From positions 310,001 to 374,000 of the forward strand of contig CBDAKK010000008.1 of assembly GCA_965196605.1 (NCBI GenBank): a DNA stretch of 64,000 bases, in the 5' to 3' direction. The notes under the pieces were generated by a model. That model searched no databases. It was not told where the DNA came from and saw only the letters and a program-made list of their open reading frames with translations. Below are positions 28,695-37,361 of this stretch, piece after piece (position 1 is the stretch's first letter; each line of letters opens with the position of its first letter). The translations under genes were made by a program, and so were the position numbers. Source of the stretch: CBDAKK01 sp965196605. GTDB taxonomy: Bacteria; Spirochaetota; Spirochaetia; WTKD01; G963693115.

Positions 28695-29831
28695 ATGAAT
28701 TATTTAAGGTCGAATAAAAAGCGATGTGCTTTCAGAAATATAACTATTATCTTAAGCATAGTAACCTCAATATTTTTTGTATCTTGTGATGAAGAGTTGG
28801 AAAAGACGGTTGCAGCTGGAATGATGGGTGTTATGAAAAAAAGCGGATCCAAAAAATCTGAAGAGAATGAAACTCAACAAACACCCGAAAGAAAAGCAGG
28901 CGAAAAACCAGAAGGGAAAGATGGTAATGTGCTAGACGGTGAAGGTAAAAAGCCAGAAGGGAAAGATGGTAATGTGCTAGACGGTGAAGGTAAAAAGCCA
29001 GAAGGGAAAGATGGTAATGTGCTAGACGGTGAAGGTAAAAAGCCAGAAGAGAAGGATGATGGCGCGCCAGAGGATGAGGGTAAAAAGCCAGAAGGGAAAG
29101 ATGGTAATGTGCTAGACGGTGAAGGTAAAAAGCCAGAAGGGAAAGATGGTAATGTGCTAGACGGTGAAGGTAAAAAGCCAGAAGAGAAGGATGATGGCGC
29201 GCCAGAGGATGAGGGTAAAAAGCCAGAAGAGAAGGATGATGGCGCGCCAGAGGATGAGGGTAAAAAGCCAGAAGAGAAGGATGATGGCGCGCCAGAGGAT
29301 GAAGGTAAAAAGCCAGAAGAGAAGGGTGACGGCGAACCAGAGGATGAGGATAAAAAACCAGAAGGTAAGGATGACCCCGAGCTAGAAACAGAAGAAGCAC
29401 GCAAGGCGGAAGAGGCACGTAGGGCGGCGGAAGAGGCACGCAAAGTGGAAGAGGCACGTAGGGCGGCGGAAGAGGCACGCAAAGTGGAAGAGGCACGTAG
29501 GGCGGCAGAAGAGGCGCGCAGACAACTGTGGGCTCGTGAATTTCGTGATGCCCAAGTAAACAATGTAATTACTGAAATAAAAAATACAAGTAGAGATTTT
29601 GAGTTCTCAAAAAGTGAAATGGACGAAGCATTGAAGACAGAACTAATAAAATTAAAGACAAAAGATGCTCGCTTGCGTGTATTGAAGTCTATTCAAAAAA
29701 CTCTGCGAAGTAAGCGGCTACACTCAAGAATCAGACATATGTTGCTAGGAGAGCCGATGCGTAAAGTAACAACGGAATTTTTTAAAACAACAGTAGAAGA
29801 TAGCATGTCTTTCGAACTAGATTCCTATTAG
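28695..29831 (+). CDS. paralogous lipoprotein with two kinds of 15-aa acidic repeats
   Basis: The 378-aa product shares signal peptide, lipobox (FVSC, Cys about 31) and the GMMGVMKKSGSKKSE block with the protein at 26278. Ten 15-residue repeats follow (about 74-223): type A KPEGKDGNVLDGEGK and type B KPEEKDDGAPEDEGK in the order AAABAABBB plus a variant. Then comes an Ala/Glu/Arg helical stretch of tandem EEARRAAEEARKV units. A C-terminal domain of about 100 residues (RDAQVNNVITEIKNTSRDF onward) is not recognised. No Shine-Dalgarno site; start context as in the paralogue. Confidence 0.88.
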   Translation: MNYLRSNKKRCAFRNITIILSIVTSIFFVSCDEELEKTVAAGMMGVMKKSGSKKSEENETQQTPERKAGEKPEGKDGNVLDGEGKKPEGKDGNVLDGEGKKPEGKDGNVLDGEGKKPEEKDDGAPEDEGKKPEGKDGNVLDGEGKKPEGKDGNVLDGEGKKPEEKDDGAPEDEGKKPEEKDDGAPEDEGKKPEEKDDGAPEDEGKKPEEKGDGEPEDEDKKPEGKDDPELETEEARKAEEARRAAEEARKVEEARRAAEEARKVEEARRAAEEARRQLWAREFRDAQVNNVITEIKNTSRDFEFSKSEMDEALKTELIKLKTKDARLRVLKSIQKTLRSKRLHSRIRHMLLGEPMRKVTTEFFKTTVEDSMSFELDSY

Positions 29832-29928
29832 ATTGATTGAGGAATGTCAAATTATCCGTGTAAACATAATTTGGCACCCCTCATTACTTCATGTATTTGA
29901 GGTGGAGGTGCATAATGAAGGACATGGC

Positions 29929-30807
29929 TTATGTGCAAAAATGTTCAGTGTAAACTTTTTCTACTTCTTCGAGGGCTTGTGAGCTAAGCCTTGCAGTAGG
30001 GGTTCTGCACACGCCTGCGTTGAGTCCAGCGAGGTTAAGCATTGCTTTCAGGCTTTGCAAAAACCCGTGTTTCGTGCAAGCTTCTATGAGGCTGTTTATT
30101 GAATTTTGTATGCCTCGCGCCGTCTCAATTGCTCCATTATTCACGCACTCGCGCAATTTTATAAATCGCTCTCCCTGAATATTGAGCGTTGAACCTATGG
30201 CTCCATCTGCACCCATGGCAAGCCCCGCAATGTACAGCTCATCAAAGCCGTTGAAAACAATGGATTGCGGCATGGTGCGCTTTATTTGTTCAAGTTGGAA
30301 CATGTCGCTTGAAGTGAATTTAATAGCCTGCACATGCGGCAGGGCATGTAAATTTTGAATCTGCTCTAAAGACAAGGAAACACCGCTTAAACTGGGAATG
30401 ACGTAAATGACAAAAGGCAAGGCGACAGCATTTGTCAAGGTTTTGTAGTAGTGGGTAATTTCCTCAAAGCTGTATTTATAGTAAAAAGGAGTTACGGCAG
30501 AAATCGCATGGTATCCTAATTCTTGTGCATGCAGTCCAAGCGCCACGGCTTCTCGAAGGTTCAGGCTGCCTACGTGGGCAATGCTTTGCAGCTTGTAGCG
30601 TTTGCAAGCAGTCGCTATTTCTTTCATGAGAGCGTGGCGCTCATTGTAAGAAAGCGTAAAAACCTCCGCGGTACTTCCTAACGCGTACACGCCTGTCATT
30701 CCTTGTTGTGCATTGTGAGCTACAAGCGCATCAATAGCGTGGTAGTTGACATCACCGTTTTCAAAAAACGGGGTAGGCAAGGCTGCGTATGTTCCTTTTT
30801 CAATCAT
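29929..30807 (-). CDS. nanA: N-acetylneuraminate lyase
   Basis: The 292-aa class I aldolase belongs to the DapA/NanA family. The fingerprint fits NanA better than DapA: GSTAEVFTLS (about 44-53), YVIPSLSGV containing the catalytic Tyr, the Schiff-base Lys in AIKFTSSD, and FNGFDELYIAGLAMGADGAI. It cleaves sialic acid to N-acetylmannosamine and pyruvate. Neighbouring sialic-acid-type TRAP genes support this. GGAAG precedes the ATG, 34 bases after dctM. The downstream nanK/nanE/nagB genes are not in this cluster. Confidence 0.9.
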   Translation of the reverse strand: MIEKGTYAALPTPFFENGDVNYHAIDALVAHNAQQGMTGVYALGSTAEVFTLSYNERHALMKEIATACKRYKLQSIAHVGSLNLREAVALGLHAQELGYHAISAVTPFYYKYSFEEITHYYKTLTNAVALPFVIYVIPSLSGVSLSLEQIQNLHALPHVQAIKFTSSDMFQLEQIKRTMPQSIVFNGFDELYIAGLAMGADGAIGSTLNIQGERFIKLRECVNNGAIETARGIQNSINSLIEACTKHGFLQSLKAMLNLAGLNAGVCRTPTARLSSQALEEVEKVYTEHFCT

Positions 30808-30841
30808 AATTCTTCCTTCATCTTATAAAAATGTTTCTACG

Positions 30842-32120
30842 TTAGCGTACGAGGTTTGGCAAAAACGTAGCTATCCACGGCACGTACATCAAGGTTATCA
30901 TAACAATGACGAGCGGAATGAGCCATGGAATAATGGCGCGTGCTAGTTTTACAAATGGAATATTTGCTACTTGTGAAACCACCAAAAGCGACATGCCCAT
31001 AGGAGGAGTAAGCGTACTAATCATTAAGTTGAGCACCATCACTATTCCAAAGTGTATGCTGTCAATTCCATATACATTTGTGGCAATGGGCGCGAGTATG
31101 GGTATCATCATAATTAAAATTGGCAGCGACTCAATGACGGTGCCGAGCAGAAAGACCGCCAGCACGCTCACCCACAAAAACCCCATTTTTGTTGACACAT
31201 GTGATAAAAAGAACTCTGTTATCATATCGGGCACTTTTTCACGAGCAATGATGTAATTGAATAACCCTATGCTTGCAATGATAAACCCAATAGATGCGCT
31301 GACCGTAATTGTTTTTTTTGCGCACTCCCATATTTTTTTGAAACTCAAATTATGGTAGAAGAAATAATCTATGAGCAGGGCATAAATAACGGTCACAAAG
31401 GCAGCTTCAGTTGGTGAAAACACCCCGCTAAAAATTCCGACTATTATGACACAGGGGGTAAGCAGCGCCCACAGCGATTGCTTAAAGCTTGTGAAGATTT
31501 CTTTCATAGATGCCCGCGTAGTTGTGGGATATTTGCGCTTTTTTGCCACAAAGTACACCATGACCATAAGCGCAAGGGTACATAAAAGCCCTACAAAGAC
31601 TCCGCCTAGAAACAACTTGCCAATGGAGGTGCCCGTAAGTACGCCGTACAAGACCATGGTAATAGACGGCGGCACAATGGGCCCAATGATGGATGATGCT
31701 GCCGTAATTGCGCCCGAAAAGTCATCATCATATCCCGCTTCACGCATTGCCGTAATTTCAATGAGCCCGAGGCCGCTAGAGTCCGCAATGGCAGAACCCG
31801 ACATGCCTGAGAAAAACAAACTCACCAGCACATTGACATGCCCTAAACCTCCCGTAATATGTTCCACAAGTTTTCTTTGCAAATTCAAAAAGTATGGAGG
31901 TTATCTTTGAGCTGTTAAAAAGATTGCCCGCAAATATAAACAAGGGAATGGCTAATAAAGAAAAAGAGTTCAGGGCGTCTACCATGCGTTGCGTTGCAAA
32001 ACTAAGCCCATACCCCGCGTACATCATAAAACTCAGGCAAGCAATAATAAGCGCGGGAGCTACCGGCATGCCCAAAAAAATAAGCACAAGCCAACCCAGT
32101 ACTAAAATCAAGGTTTCCAC
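30842..32120 (-). pseudogene. TRAP transporter large permease (dctM/siaM type), one-base frameshift
   Basis: The first 80 or so codons run to SILFEFAKK; the rest resumes in another frame at LVEHITGGLGHVNVLVSLFFSGMSGSA and continues through DctM helices to the end. One A too many at 31871-31874 (T on the plus strand) explains the break; removing it gives a normal 425-aa DctM. The GTG start at 32120 has GGAG ahead and lies 3 bases after dctQ. If real, the change would disable sialic acid uptake. Confidence 0.88.
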
Positions 32121-32123
32121 ACG

Positions 32124-32696
32124 CTACTCCTTTTTTGCAAATAGAATTTTTGTTTGTCTCAAAAGGCGCAAAAATAAACGGAGGCTTAAAAAGAAAAATC
32201 CGACAGGTACCGAGGCATAAAGGTAAAAATTTGAAAGTGGGAGCGTGCTTGACATTGCCTTGTAGCTCCGTAGCAATTCTTGAAAACTAAAGTAAAAAAT
32301 TACCAGCATGGCGCAGAGGTAGGCTACCGTAAAAAAACATGCATGCAAGCTTGCAAGCCGCGCGGGCATTTTGTGAAATATAAAATCAATTTTCAAGTGC
32401 GACTCTAAACGCGCGCTTTCACAGAGGCCGAGCATCACCATCCACACCCAGAGCCACCGAGAGAGTTCGCCCGTCCATTGAACGCGAGAACTCACCCATT
32501 GAACCAGCCCAGAGAGCATGCGTTCGTAGCCCGCGCCTTGAAAATATTGTGTAATAAACACATGAAGTTTTACAAACACCGAGGAGCCAATGCGCATGAA
32601 TAACACAAAACACAAGAGAAAAAACAGCACCGTAGCAATGCGTATTTCTATGTGTGGAATACGCAAGGTGTGCTTACTGGTAGTCTTTTTCAACAT
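32124..32696 (-). CDS. TRAP transporter small permease (dctQ/siaQ type)
   Basis: The 190-aa product has four predicted membrane helices (about 18-38, 78-95, 117-137 and 153-175) and the DctQ motif ESARLESHLKIDF with a following Pro. It forms the small membrane subunit linked to DctM. It sits 9 bases after siaP and 3 bases before dctM. Confidence 0.9.
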   Translation of the reverse strand: MLKKTTSKHTLRIPHIEIRIATVLFFLLCFVLFMRIGSSVFVKLHVFITQYFQGAGYERMLSGLVQWVSSRVQWTGELSRWLWVWMVMLGLCESARLESHLKIDFIFHKMPARLASLHACFFTVAYLCAMLVIFYFSFQELLRSYKAMSSTLPLSNFYLYASVPVGFFFLSLRLFLRLLRQTKILFAKKE

Positions 32697-32705
32697 GGTG
32701 TGAGC

Positions 32706-33701
32706 CTAGTGTAATGCTTGCAATTTTTGAATAATCTTCTCTCCGTATTGTTGTGCGTATTTCGCATTAAGCTTTTCGTAGTAGGCCTTCATAGCTTCCT
32801 GAATTGGCGCAATATCGGGGTAGGTAATGCTAAGCCCCTGCGCTTGAAAATATTCAAGCAAGCGTTTTTCCTCTGCATTCGCAATGGCGTTGTTTTCTGT
32901 ACGCCCCGCCGCCACGGCTTGCGTAAGCCATGCTCGCTCTTCCGCCTCAAGTTCATCCCACAAATCTTTGTTTATCCACAGCCCCACCGTCGCAATAAAA
33001 TGGCTTGTCATGGCAATGTTTTTTTGTACCTCAAAAAACTTCATGGACTCAATGGTAGAAAGTTGATTTTCCTGTGTCTCTACTTGGTTGGTCTGCAAGG
33101 CCAAGTACACCTCTTGAAAGGCTATGGGCGAAGGAATTGCACCGACCGCTTCTGCAAAATGTATCAAAAACGGCACATTAGGCGTACGCAATTTCAAGCC
33201 CTTAAAATCATCTATAGACTCCAGCGGCCTGTTAGACGTAGTCTGCCGCGCACCCGTGTACCACAAATCTACAAACTTAATATTTTGTTCTTCCAGCTTT
33301 GCATGCAAACTTTGAGCAAAGGCATCATCTTTTACCGTGAGCAAATGCTCATAGCTCGTAATGACATAGGGCTCACCAATAACCTCAAACGCGGGCACAA
33401 GAAAACTCATATCCGGGTACCCCGTAGTCACCATGTCCAACTCGCCAGAGCGCACCTGACCCACCATGGCTTTGTAATCCCCAAGCTGAGAAGACGGAAA
33501 TAACTCCAAAGTTATTACCCCATTTGAAAGATGCTCCAAGCTTTCTTGCATCACCACAAGCCCCTTGTACTCAGGACTCTGCGTATTTTTTTGTGTACCA
33601 AGCCGTATAGTTCGAACCCCGTCGTCTTTTTTTGTGCACGATAAAACTAGCAGCAACAATACAAAAGTAAGGGTAATCATTCTTTGCGATATGCTTTTCA
33701 T
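32706..33701 (-). CDS. siaP: sialic acid TRAP transporter solute-binding lipoprotein
   Basis: The 331-aa DctP-family protein has a signal with lipobox LVLSC. The ligand site matches SiaP: TGARQTTSNRPL, then LKLRTPNVPFLIHFAEAVGA with the carboxylate-binding Arg, and FQEVYLALQTNQVETQENQL. AGGAGG lies 5-6 bases before the ATG at 33701, so the in-frame ATG at 33719 is rejected. A lipoprotein anchor rather than a free periplasmic form is unusual for SiaP but common for spirochaetes. First gene of siaP-dctQ-dctM-nanA. Confidence 0.92.
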   Translation of the reverse strand: MKSISQRMITLTFVLLLLVLSCTKKDDGVRTIRLGTQKNTQSPEYKGLVVMQESLEHLSNGVITLELFPSSQLGDYKAMVGQVRSGELDMVTTGYPDMSFLVPAFEVIGEPYVITSYEHLLTVKDDAFAQSLHAKLEEQNIKFVDLWYTGARQTTSNRPLESIDDFKGLKLRTPNVPFLIHFAEAVGAIPSPIAFQEVYLALQTNQVETQENQLSTIESMKFFEVQKNIAMTSHFIATVGLWINKDLWDELEAEERAWLTQAVAAGRTENNAIANAEEKRLLEYFQAQGLSITYPDIAPIQEAMKAYYEKLNAKYAQQYGEKIIQKLQALH

Positions 33702-33723
33702 AGACGCCTCCTGCTTCATTTTT

Positions 33724-33737
33724 TGTGATTAATCACA
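33724..33737 (-). promoter_or_regulatory. 14-bp palindrome ahead of siaP, candidate operator
   Basis: TGTGATTAATCACA is a perfect palindrome 23 bases before the siaP start. It resembles CRP/FNR half-sites with a shortened centre, or a GntR operator. The GntR-family gene at 34517 is the obvious candidate regulator. It could overlap the promoter in the AT-rich stretch 33738-33762. Confidence 0.55.
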
Positions 33738-33762
33738 GATATTATTATCTATTATTATTGCA

Positions 33763-34516
33763 AGGCAGCGCAGCGTTGTCAATGCATAAAGTTCTTTGCG
33801 GGGGAGTATCCCCCACACCCCCCACAGAGTAAGACGCTGCTCTGCGCTCCGCGCGTCTTTCTGTGTTAAAGCTGACGCGATATTATATGAATTCTTTCTG
33901 TTGCCAAGACGCAACACCAAATAAGCAATATACTCGGATGGCCGTACTTTCTTTCTTTTCTTTAACATCCCTGTCAGCCTTAATGCCCCGTCCATGGGGC
34001 GGCTGTCATGACGGAAAAGTCGAGAGCCGAAGGCGAACGGATGCAATCCTTTAGATTGCGGAGCGCAGCGTAGCAAAGATGTTACTTGCATCAAAGAAAG
34101 AAAGTACCAAAGAAAGAAAAGAAAACATCCTGTGAGCTAAAGCAGTAATGACATAGATACTGTACGCAAGTATGAAGAAAGTACCAAAGTCACGAGCGTA
34201 GCGAGGGGATGCAAACTATTGCATAAGCACCGCTGTGCGGTGCAAACATGGAACTTGCATCAAAGAGAAAAAAGCATGCTGTGTGCTAAAGCAGTAATGA
34301 CAGAGATACTGTATACAAGTATGAAACTTGTATCAAAGAAAACATCCTGTTGAGTTACGCCATAGGAAGCAAGAGATGTGAGCAAAAAAGGAAGTCATCC
34401 GTGCGTGAGTGCCTGAAACAAGCCTGCGCCACCTGTGCGCCAGCACCTCAAGACGCGTGGGGGTGTGGGGGCGTGCCCCCACAAAAGCAAACCTGCACCA
34501 CTATCATAGTAAGTAC
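33763..34516. repeat. intergenic repeat island
   Basis: Mosaic of modules: a GC-rich hairpin (about 33799-33827, GGGGGAGTATCCCCCACACC), broken polypyrimidine tracts (33947-33962 and 34094-34124) and CTAAAGCAGTAATGACATAG (about 34136) with a second version near 34285. TGCATAAGCACCGC-type short repeats and a further GC-rich hairpin (about 34459-34482) complete it. No gene is supported before 34517. Confidence 0.85.
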
Positions 34517-35152
34517 ATGCGCACGAAGGAATCCGTAGTAACTAAAATTTACAACCATGTCGTGAGCGAACTCTTCTTAGGTAACCTCGAATTTGGGCAG
34601 GCTATTGTGAGAAAGGAACTTGCGGAAAAATTAAAGGTTAGCCGAGGCGCGGTTCTGCTTGCCATGAACAAACTCGCAAGTGATGGGTTTATAGACATTG
34701 CTCCGCGTAAAAGCACATGCATTAAGGCATTTTCTCAAGAGGCGGTTTGTGCAAATTTGCTTATACGCGAGTCCTTAGAATGTTGCGCTGTGCAAATTTA
34801 TTCAGGTAAACTCTTGGAAAATGCGTACGAAGACTTGCTTGCTCTTGCAACAAAAATAGACGCTGCTGGCGCGGATTCCATTGAACGCATGCACATGGAC
34901 ATACAATTTCACATCAAGCTTATGTCACTTGTTGGAAATGAATACTTTATTGCAGAATGTCAACGCGTGCTACAAGTAAGCCTTTTTTTAAAAATAACAA
35001 AAGCACTGCCGCGCGGTAAACAAGTAAAAAACAACCCCCATGTGCAGTTACTCAAGGTCTTGCGTAAGGGCAACATTGCCAAAAGTCAAGACGCCGTACG
35101 CACGCACATACGCACAGGCCGCGAAGACATCTTCGACACGCTCACGCCATAG
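34517..35152 (+). CDS. GntR-family transcriptional regulator (FadR/NanR-like)
   Basis: The 211-aa product has an N-terminal winged helix (about 10-75; LRKELAEKLKVSRGAVLLAMNKL-type IVRKELAEKLKVSRGAV) and an all-helical effector domain resembling FCD, with MHMDIQFHIKLMSL as a likely metal-binding helix. The ATG at 34517 begins the conserved part; the longer frame from 34409 lies in repeat DNA. Divergent to siaP, some 800 bases away across a repeat island. Control of the sialic acid genes is inferred. Confidence 0.85.
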   Translation: MRTKESVVTKIYNHVVSELFLGNLEFGQAIVRKELAEKLKVSRGAVLLAMNKLASDGFIDIAPRKSTCIKAFSQEAVCANLLIRESLECCAVQIYSGKLLENAYEDLLALATKIDAAGADSIERMHMDIQFHIKLMSLVGNEYFIAECQRVLQVSLFLKITKALPRGKQVKNNPHVQLLKVLRKGNIAKSQDAVRTHIRTGREDIFDTLTP

Positions 35153-35203
35153 CAAGCAGCACACACACTGCAATCCCTCCATTCCGCAAGAAAAATGGTA
35201 GCC

Positions 35204-36163
35204 TTACGCGGTGCTTTTGTACACCACGCTGCTGCTTGGAGGGAGTGCCACACCTTGTGGGTAGAGGCGGTATTTGCGCAAAAGCAGGTCGGGTCTGTAG
35301 GTGCGCTTTGCTTGACGCAGCCCTTCTTCATTCAAGTCCTGCTCACGGTTTATGACCATGCATGAGGCGGGCAGCGAGCGTGCAAAGTGCCAGTTTACAA
35401 ATTGAAAGAGTCCTTTGTATTCGGTGTTGGCTTTTTCAAAATGCACAATGCACCAACGGTTGTAGTTGCGCATTTCTGCAATAACAAAGCCAACGGGTTT
35501 GTCGTGCACAAAGGTAATTTCGCCCACGTAGGGCAGGCGCTTATAATTTTCTAAGGCTTGCACCACAGCTGCGTAGTCACCCATGGAGCCGTGGCGCTCC
35601 TTCCAATCTTCTAAGACCGTGTAGGCAGCACCAATGGTCTTTGCGCTTAAGGGCTGCGTGCTGTGTTGGTAGTGCTCCACAAAGTAGTTAACGTGGTTGC
35701 GCTTTTTGTGAAAAGTACGCCCGGGTAGTTCTGCTAGCCTGTGGCGCTTGTGCAAGTAGTCCCAGTCGCCCTCGTCGTAGCTCAGTGTTGCGTCAATGCG
35801 CGGGGCGGCATTGGCTATGAGTGTTTTTGCTGAGTTTTTGCAAGCGTGGGGAATGGCTTTGATGATGTAGTGTTGCTCCAAAAGGTCTATTAACACGCCT
35901 TGTGCGCAAAGCCCCCGCGGCATGAGCGCAAAGGGGTTTTCGTTTTCACAGCCCATGATAATGGGTACACCATGTGCGCATGTGAGTTTGTAGTTGTACG
36001 CGCCAGAAAAGGTTATGAGCCCCGCAAAACTGTATTCGCTTATGAGCGAGGGGTGGTTGTCAAAAATAAGGTCTATGAACTCTTTGTGTTCAAAGCCGAG
36101 GCTTTGTGTCTGAGGAAACTCCGGAATTATACAGGCCTCGTTTTCTGTGTCACGGAATTCCAT
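35204..36163 (-). CDS. DUF2156-family protein (LPG synthetase C-terminal-like)
   Basis: The 319-aa soluble product matches the DUF2156 pattern of a double GNAT fold. Signatures are KKRNHVNYFVEHY (about 153-165), FVHDKPVGFVIAE (about 218-230) and the end block REQDLNEEGLRQAKRTYRP. In MprF this domain transfers amino acids from tRNA to lipids; stand-alone versions are mostly uncharacterised. No membrane domain is attached. Confidence 0.85.
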   Translation of the reverse strand: MEFRDTENEACIIPEFPQTQSLGFEHKEFIDLIFDNHPSLISEYSFAGLITFSGAYNYKLTCAHGVPIIMGCENENPFALMPRGLCAQGVLIDLLEQHYIIKAIPHACKNSAKTLIANAAPRIDATLSYDEGDWDYLHKRHRLAELPGRTFHKKRNHVNYFVEHYQHSTQPLSAKTIGAAYTVLEDWKERHGSMGDYAAVVQALENYKRLPYVGEITFVHDKPVGFVIAEMRNYNRWCIVHFEKANTEYKGLFQFVNWHFARSLPASCMVINREQDLNEEGLRQAKRTYRPDLLLRKYRLYPQGVALPPSSSVVYKSTA

Positions 36164-36239
36164 AATAATACTGCCGCGTAAAGCATGGGGCTACATTCAC
36201 AATATAGCCCTGCTCGCATTTGTGTTTGCGTACTGCTCC

Positions 36240-36485
36240 CTAGCTGCTTTGTGTAATATTTGCTTGATAGCCTATTCTATGCACAAAGTCGCATATTTTT
36301 TCAAGTTGCATAATGTTGCCGTCGTACTCAACATGAATGCAGCTTTCTTTTTTGTCCACCCAAACTTCATGTACGCCCTCAAGGCGAGAACCCATGTGCT
36401 CTATGCCTATTGCGCACGACGTACACGTTGCGCCTACCAACTCTATGCGTGCTTGTTTTATTTCTTGCGATTGTTGATTATTCAT
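36240..36485 (-). CDS. heavy-metal-associated (HMA) domain protein
   Basis: The 81-aa product carries the metal-binding motif GATCTSCAIGIE (CxxC) and the beta-alpha-beta pattern of copper chaperones such as CopZ. Met at 36485 is chosen because the longer frame begins with unrelated residues in the promoter region of the divergent gene. No P-type ATPase gene is adjacent. Confidence 0.78.
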   Translation of the reverse strand: MNNQQSQEIKQARIELVGATCTSCAIGIEHMGSRLEGVHEVWVDKKESCIHVEYDGNIMQLEKICDFVHRIGYQANITQSS

Positions 36486-36555
36486 ACACAATCTACTATA
36501 TTGAAAAACACAGTAAAATACAACGAAGTTAGCATTACACATGTAAGGAGCGTAT

Positions 36556-37137
36556 ATGTCATTTACACTTGCAATAGGCGCAAAGGCGCCCAATTTTTCT
36601 TTGCCCGCAACTGATGGAAGGCGTTATTCTTTGGAGAGTTTTGACAGCTCGCCGTTTTTGGTTGTTTTTTTTACGTGTAACCACTGTCCTTATGTGATTA
36701 ATTCGGATGAAATTACGCGCAAGAGTGCCGAGGCTTACGCGTCTAAGGGCGTGCGCTTTGTGGGCATTAACGCTAATAGTAAAAACACAAAACCGGGCGA
36801 CAGCTTTGAAAAAATGGTTGAGCGCATGGAAGAACAAAAGTTTCCATGGGTGTATTTGCATGATGAGTCGCAGGATGTAGCGCGCGCTTACGGCGCTTTG
36901 CGCACGCCGCATTTTTACGTGTTTGACAGCGCGCGCGTGCTTGTTTACACGGGCAGGGGCGTGGACTCACCGCGTCAGCCTGAAAACATGAGTGAGAACA
37001 CGCTGGACATGGTTTTGGACGACATTACCGCGGAAAGGCCTCTGCGCGTTGCCCAAACCAACCCCATAGGGTGCAACGTAAAGTGGGAAGGCAAGGACGC
37101 GCACTGGATGCCCGCCGAAGCCTGCGACTTAGTCTAA
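36556..37137 (+). CDS. thioredoxin-fold protein (AhpC/TSA-TlpA type)
   Basis: The 193-aa product has APNFSLPATDG (about 11-21) and the redox motif FTCNHCPYV (CxxC, about 40-48), then GINANSK and the cis-Pro region RTPHFYVF. This resembles the PRX_like1 group of thioredoxin-family proteins. No signal peptide. A good AAGGAG precedes the ATG. It is divergent to the HMA protein gene, suggesting a shared control region. Confidence 0.88.
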   Translation: MSFTLAIGAKAPNFSLPATDGRRYSLESFDSSPFLVVFFTCNHCPYVINSDEITRKSAEAYASKGVRFVGINANSKNTKPGDSFEKMVERMEEQKFPWVYLHDESQDVARAYGALRTPHFYVFDSARVLVYTGRGVDSPRQPENMSENTLDMVLDDITAERPLRVAQTNPIGCNVKWEGKDAHWMPAEACDLV

Positions 37138-37296
37138 CTAAACGTAACCTACGTGCGCAATTACGTAAAAGTTCTAAGCGTGTTTGGGCGCGCTAATTAT
37201 GAAACTCCACCCTCTATTGTGAAGTTTGTAGTCCAATAACTAGCCCAATAAGGCGCGTACTCTGAAATAACCATTTATAATAAAGACCTAAAAAAT

Positions 37297-37325
37297 TTGC
37301 TTAAAAAGCATAATCCCTATACAAT
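37297..37325 (+). promoter_or_regulatory. promoter of the carbohydrate ABC operon
   Basis: TTGCTT (37297-37302), 17 bases, TACAAT (37320-37325), 36 bases before the ATG at 37362. No operator is obvious. Confidence 0.5.
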
Positions 37326-37361
37326 AAAAAAAGATATAAATTAACGTAGGGGGAGTGTGTT

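Noticed and set aside
26417..29563. Antisense frames across the acidic repeat regions
   Set aside because: Low-complexity shadows of the lipoprotein repeats.
33701..33719. Longer start for SiaP at 33719
   Set aside because: The extra codons cover the AGGAGG ribosome site that fits the ATG at 33701.
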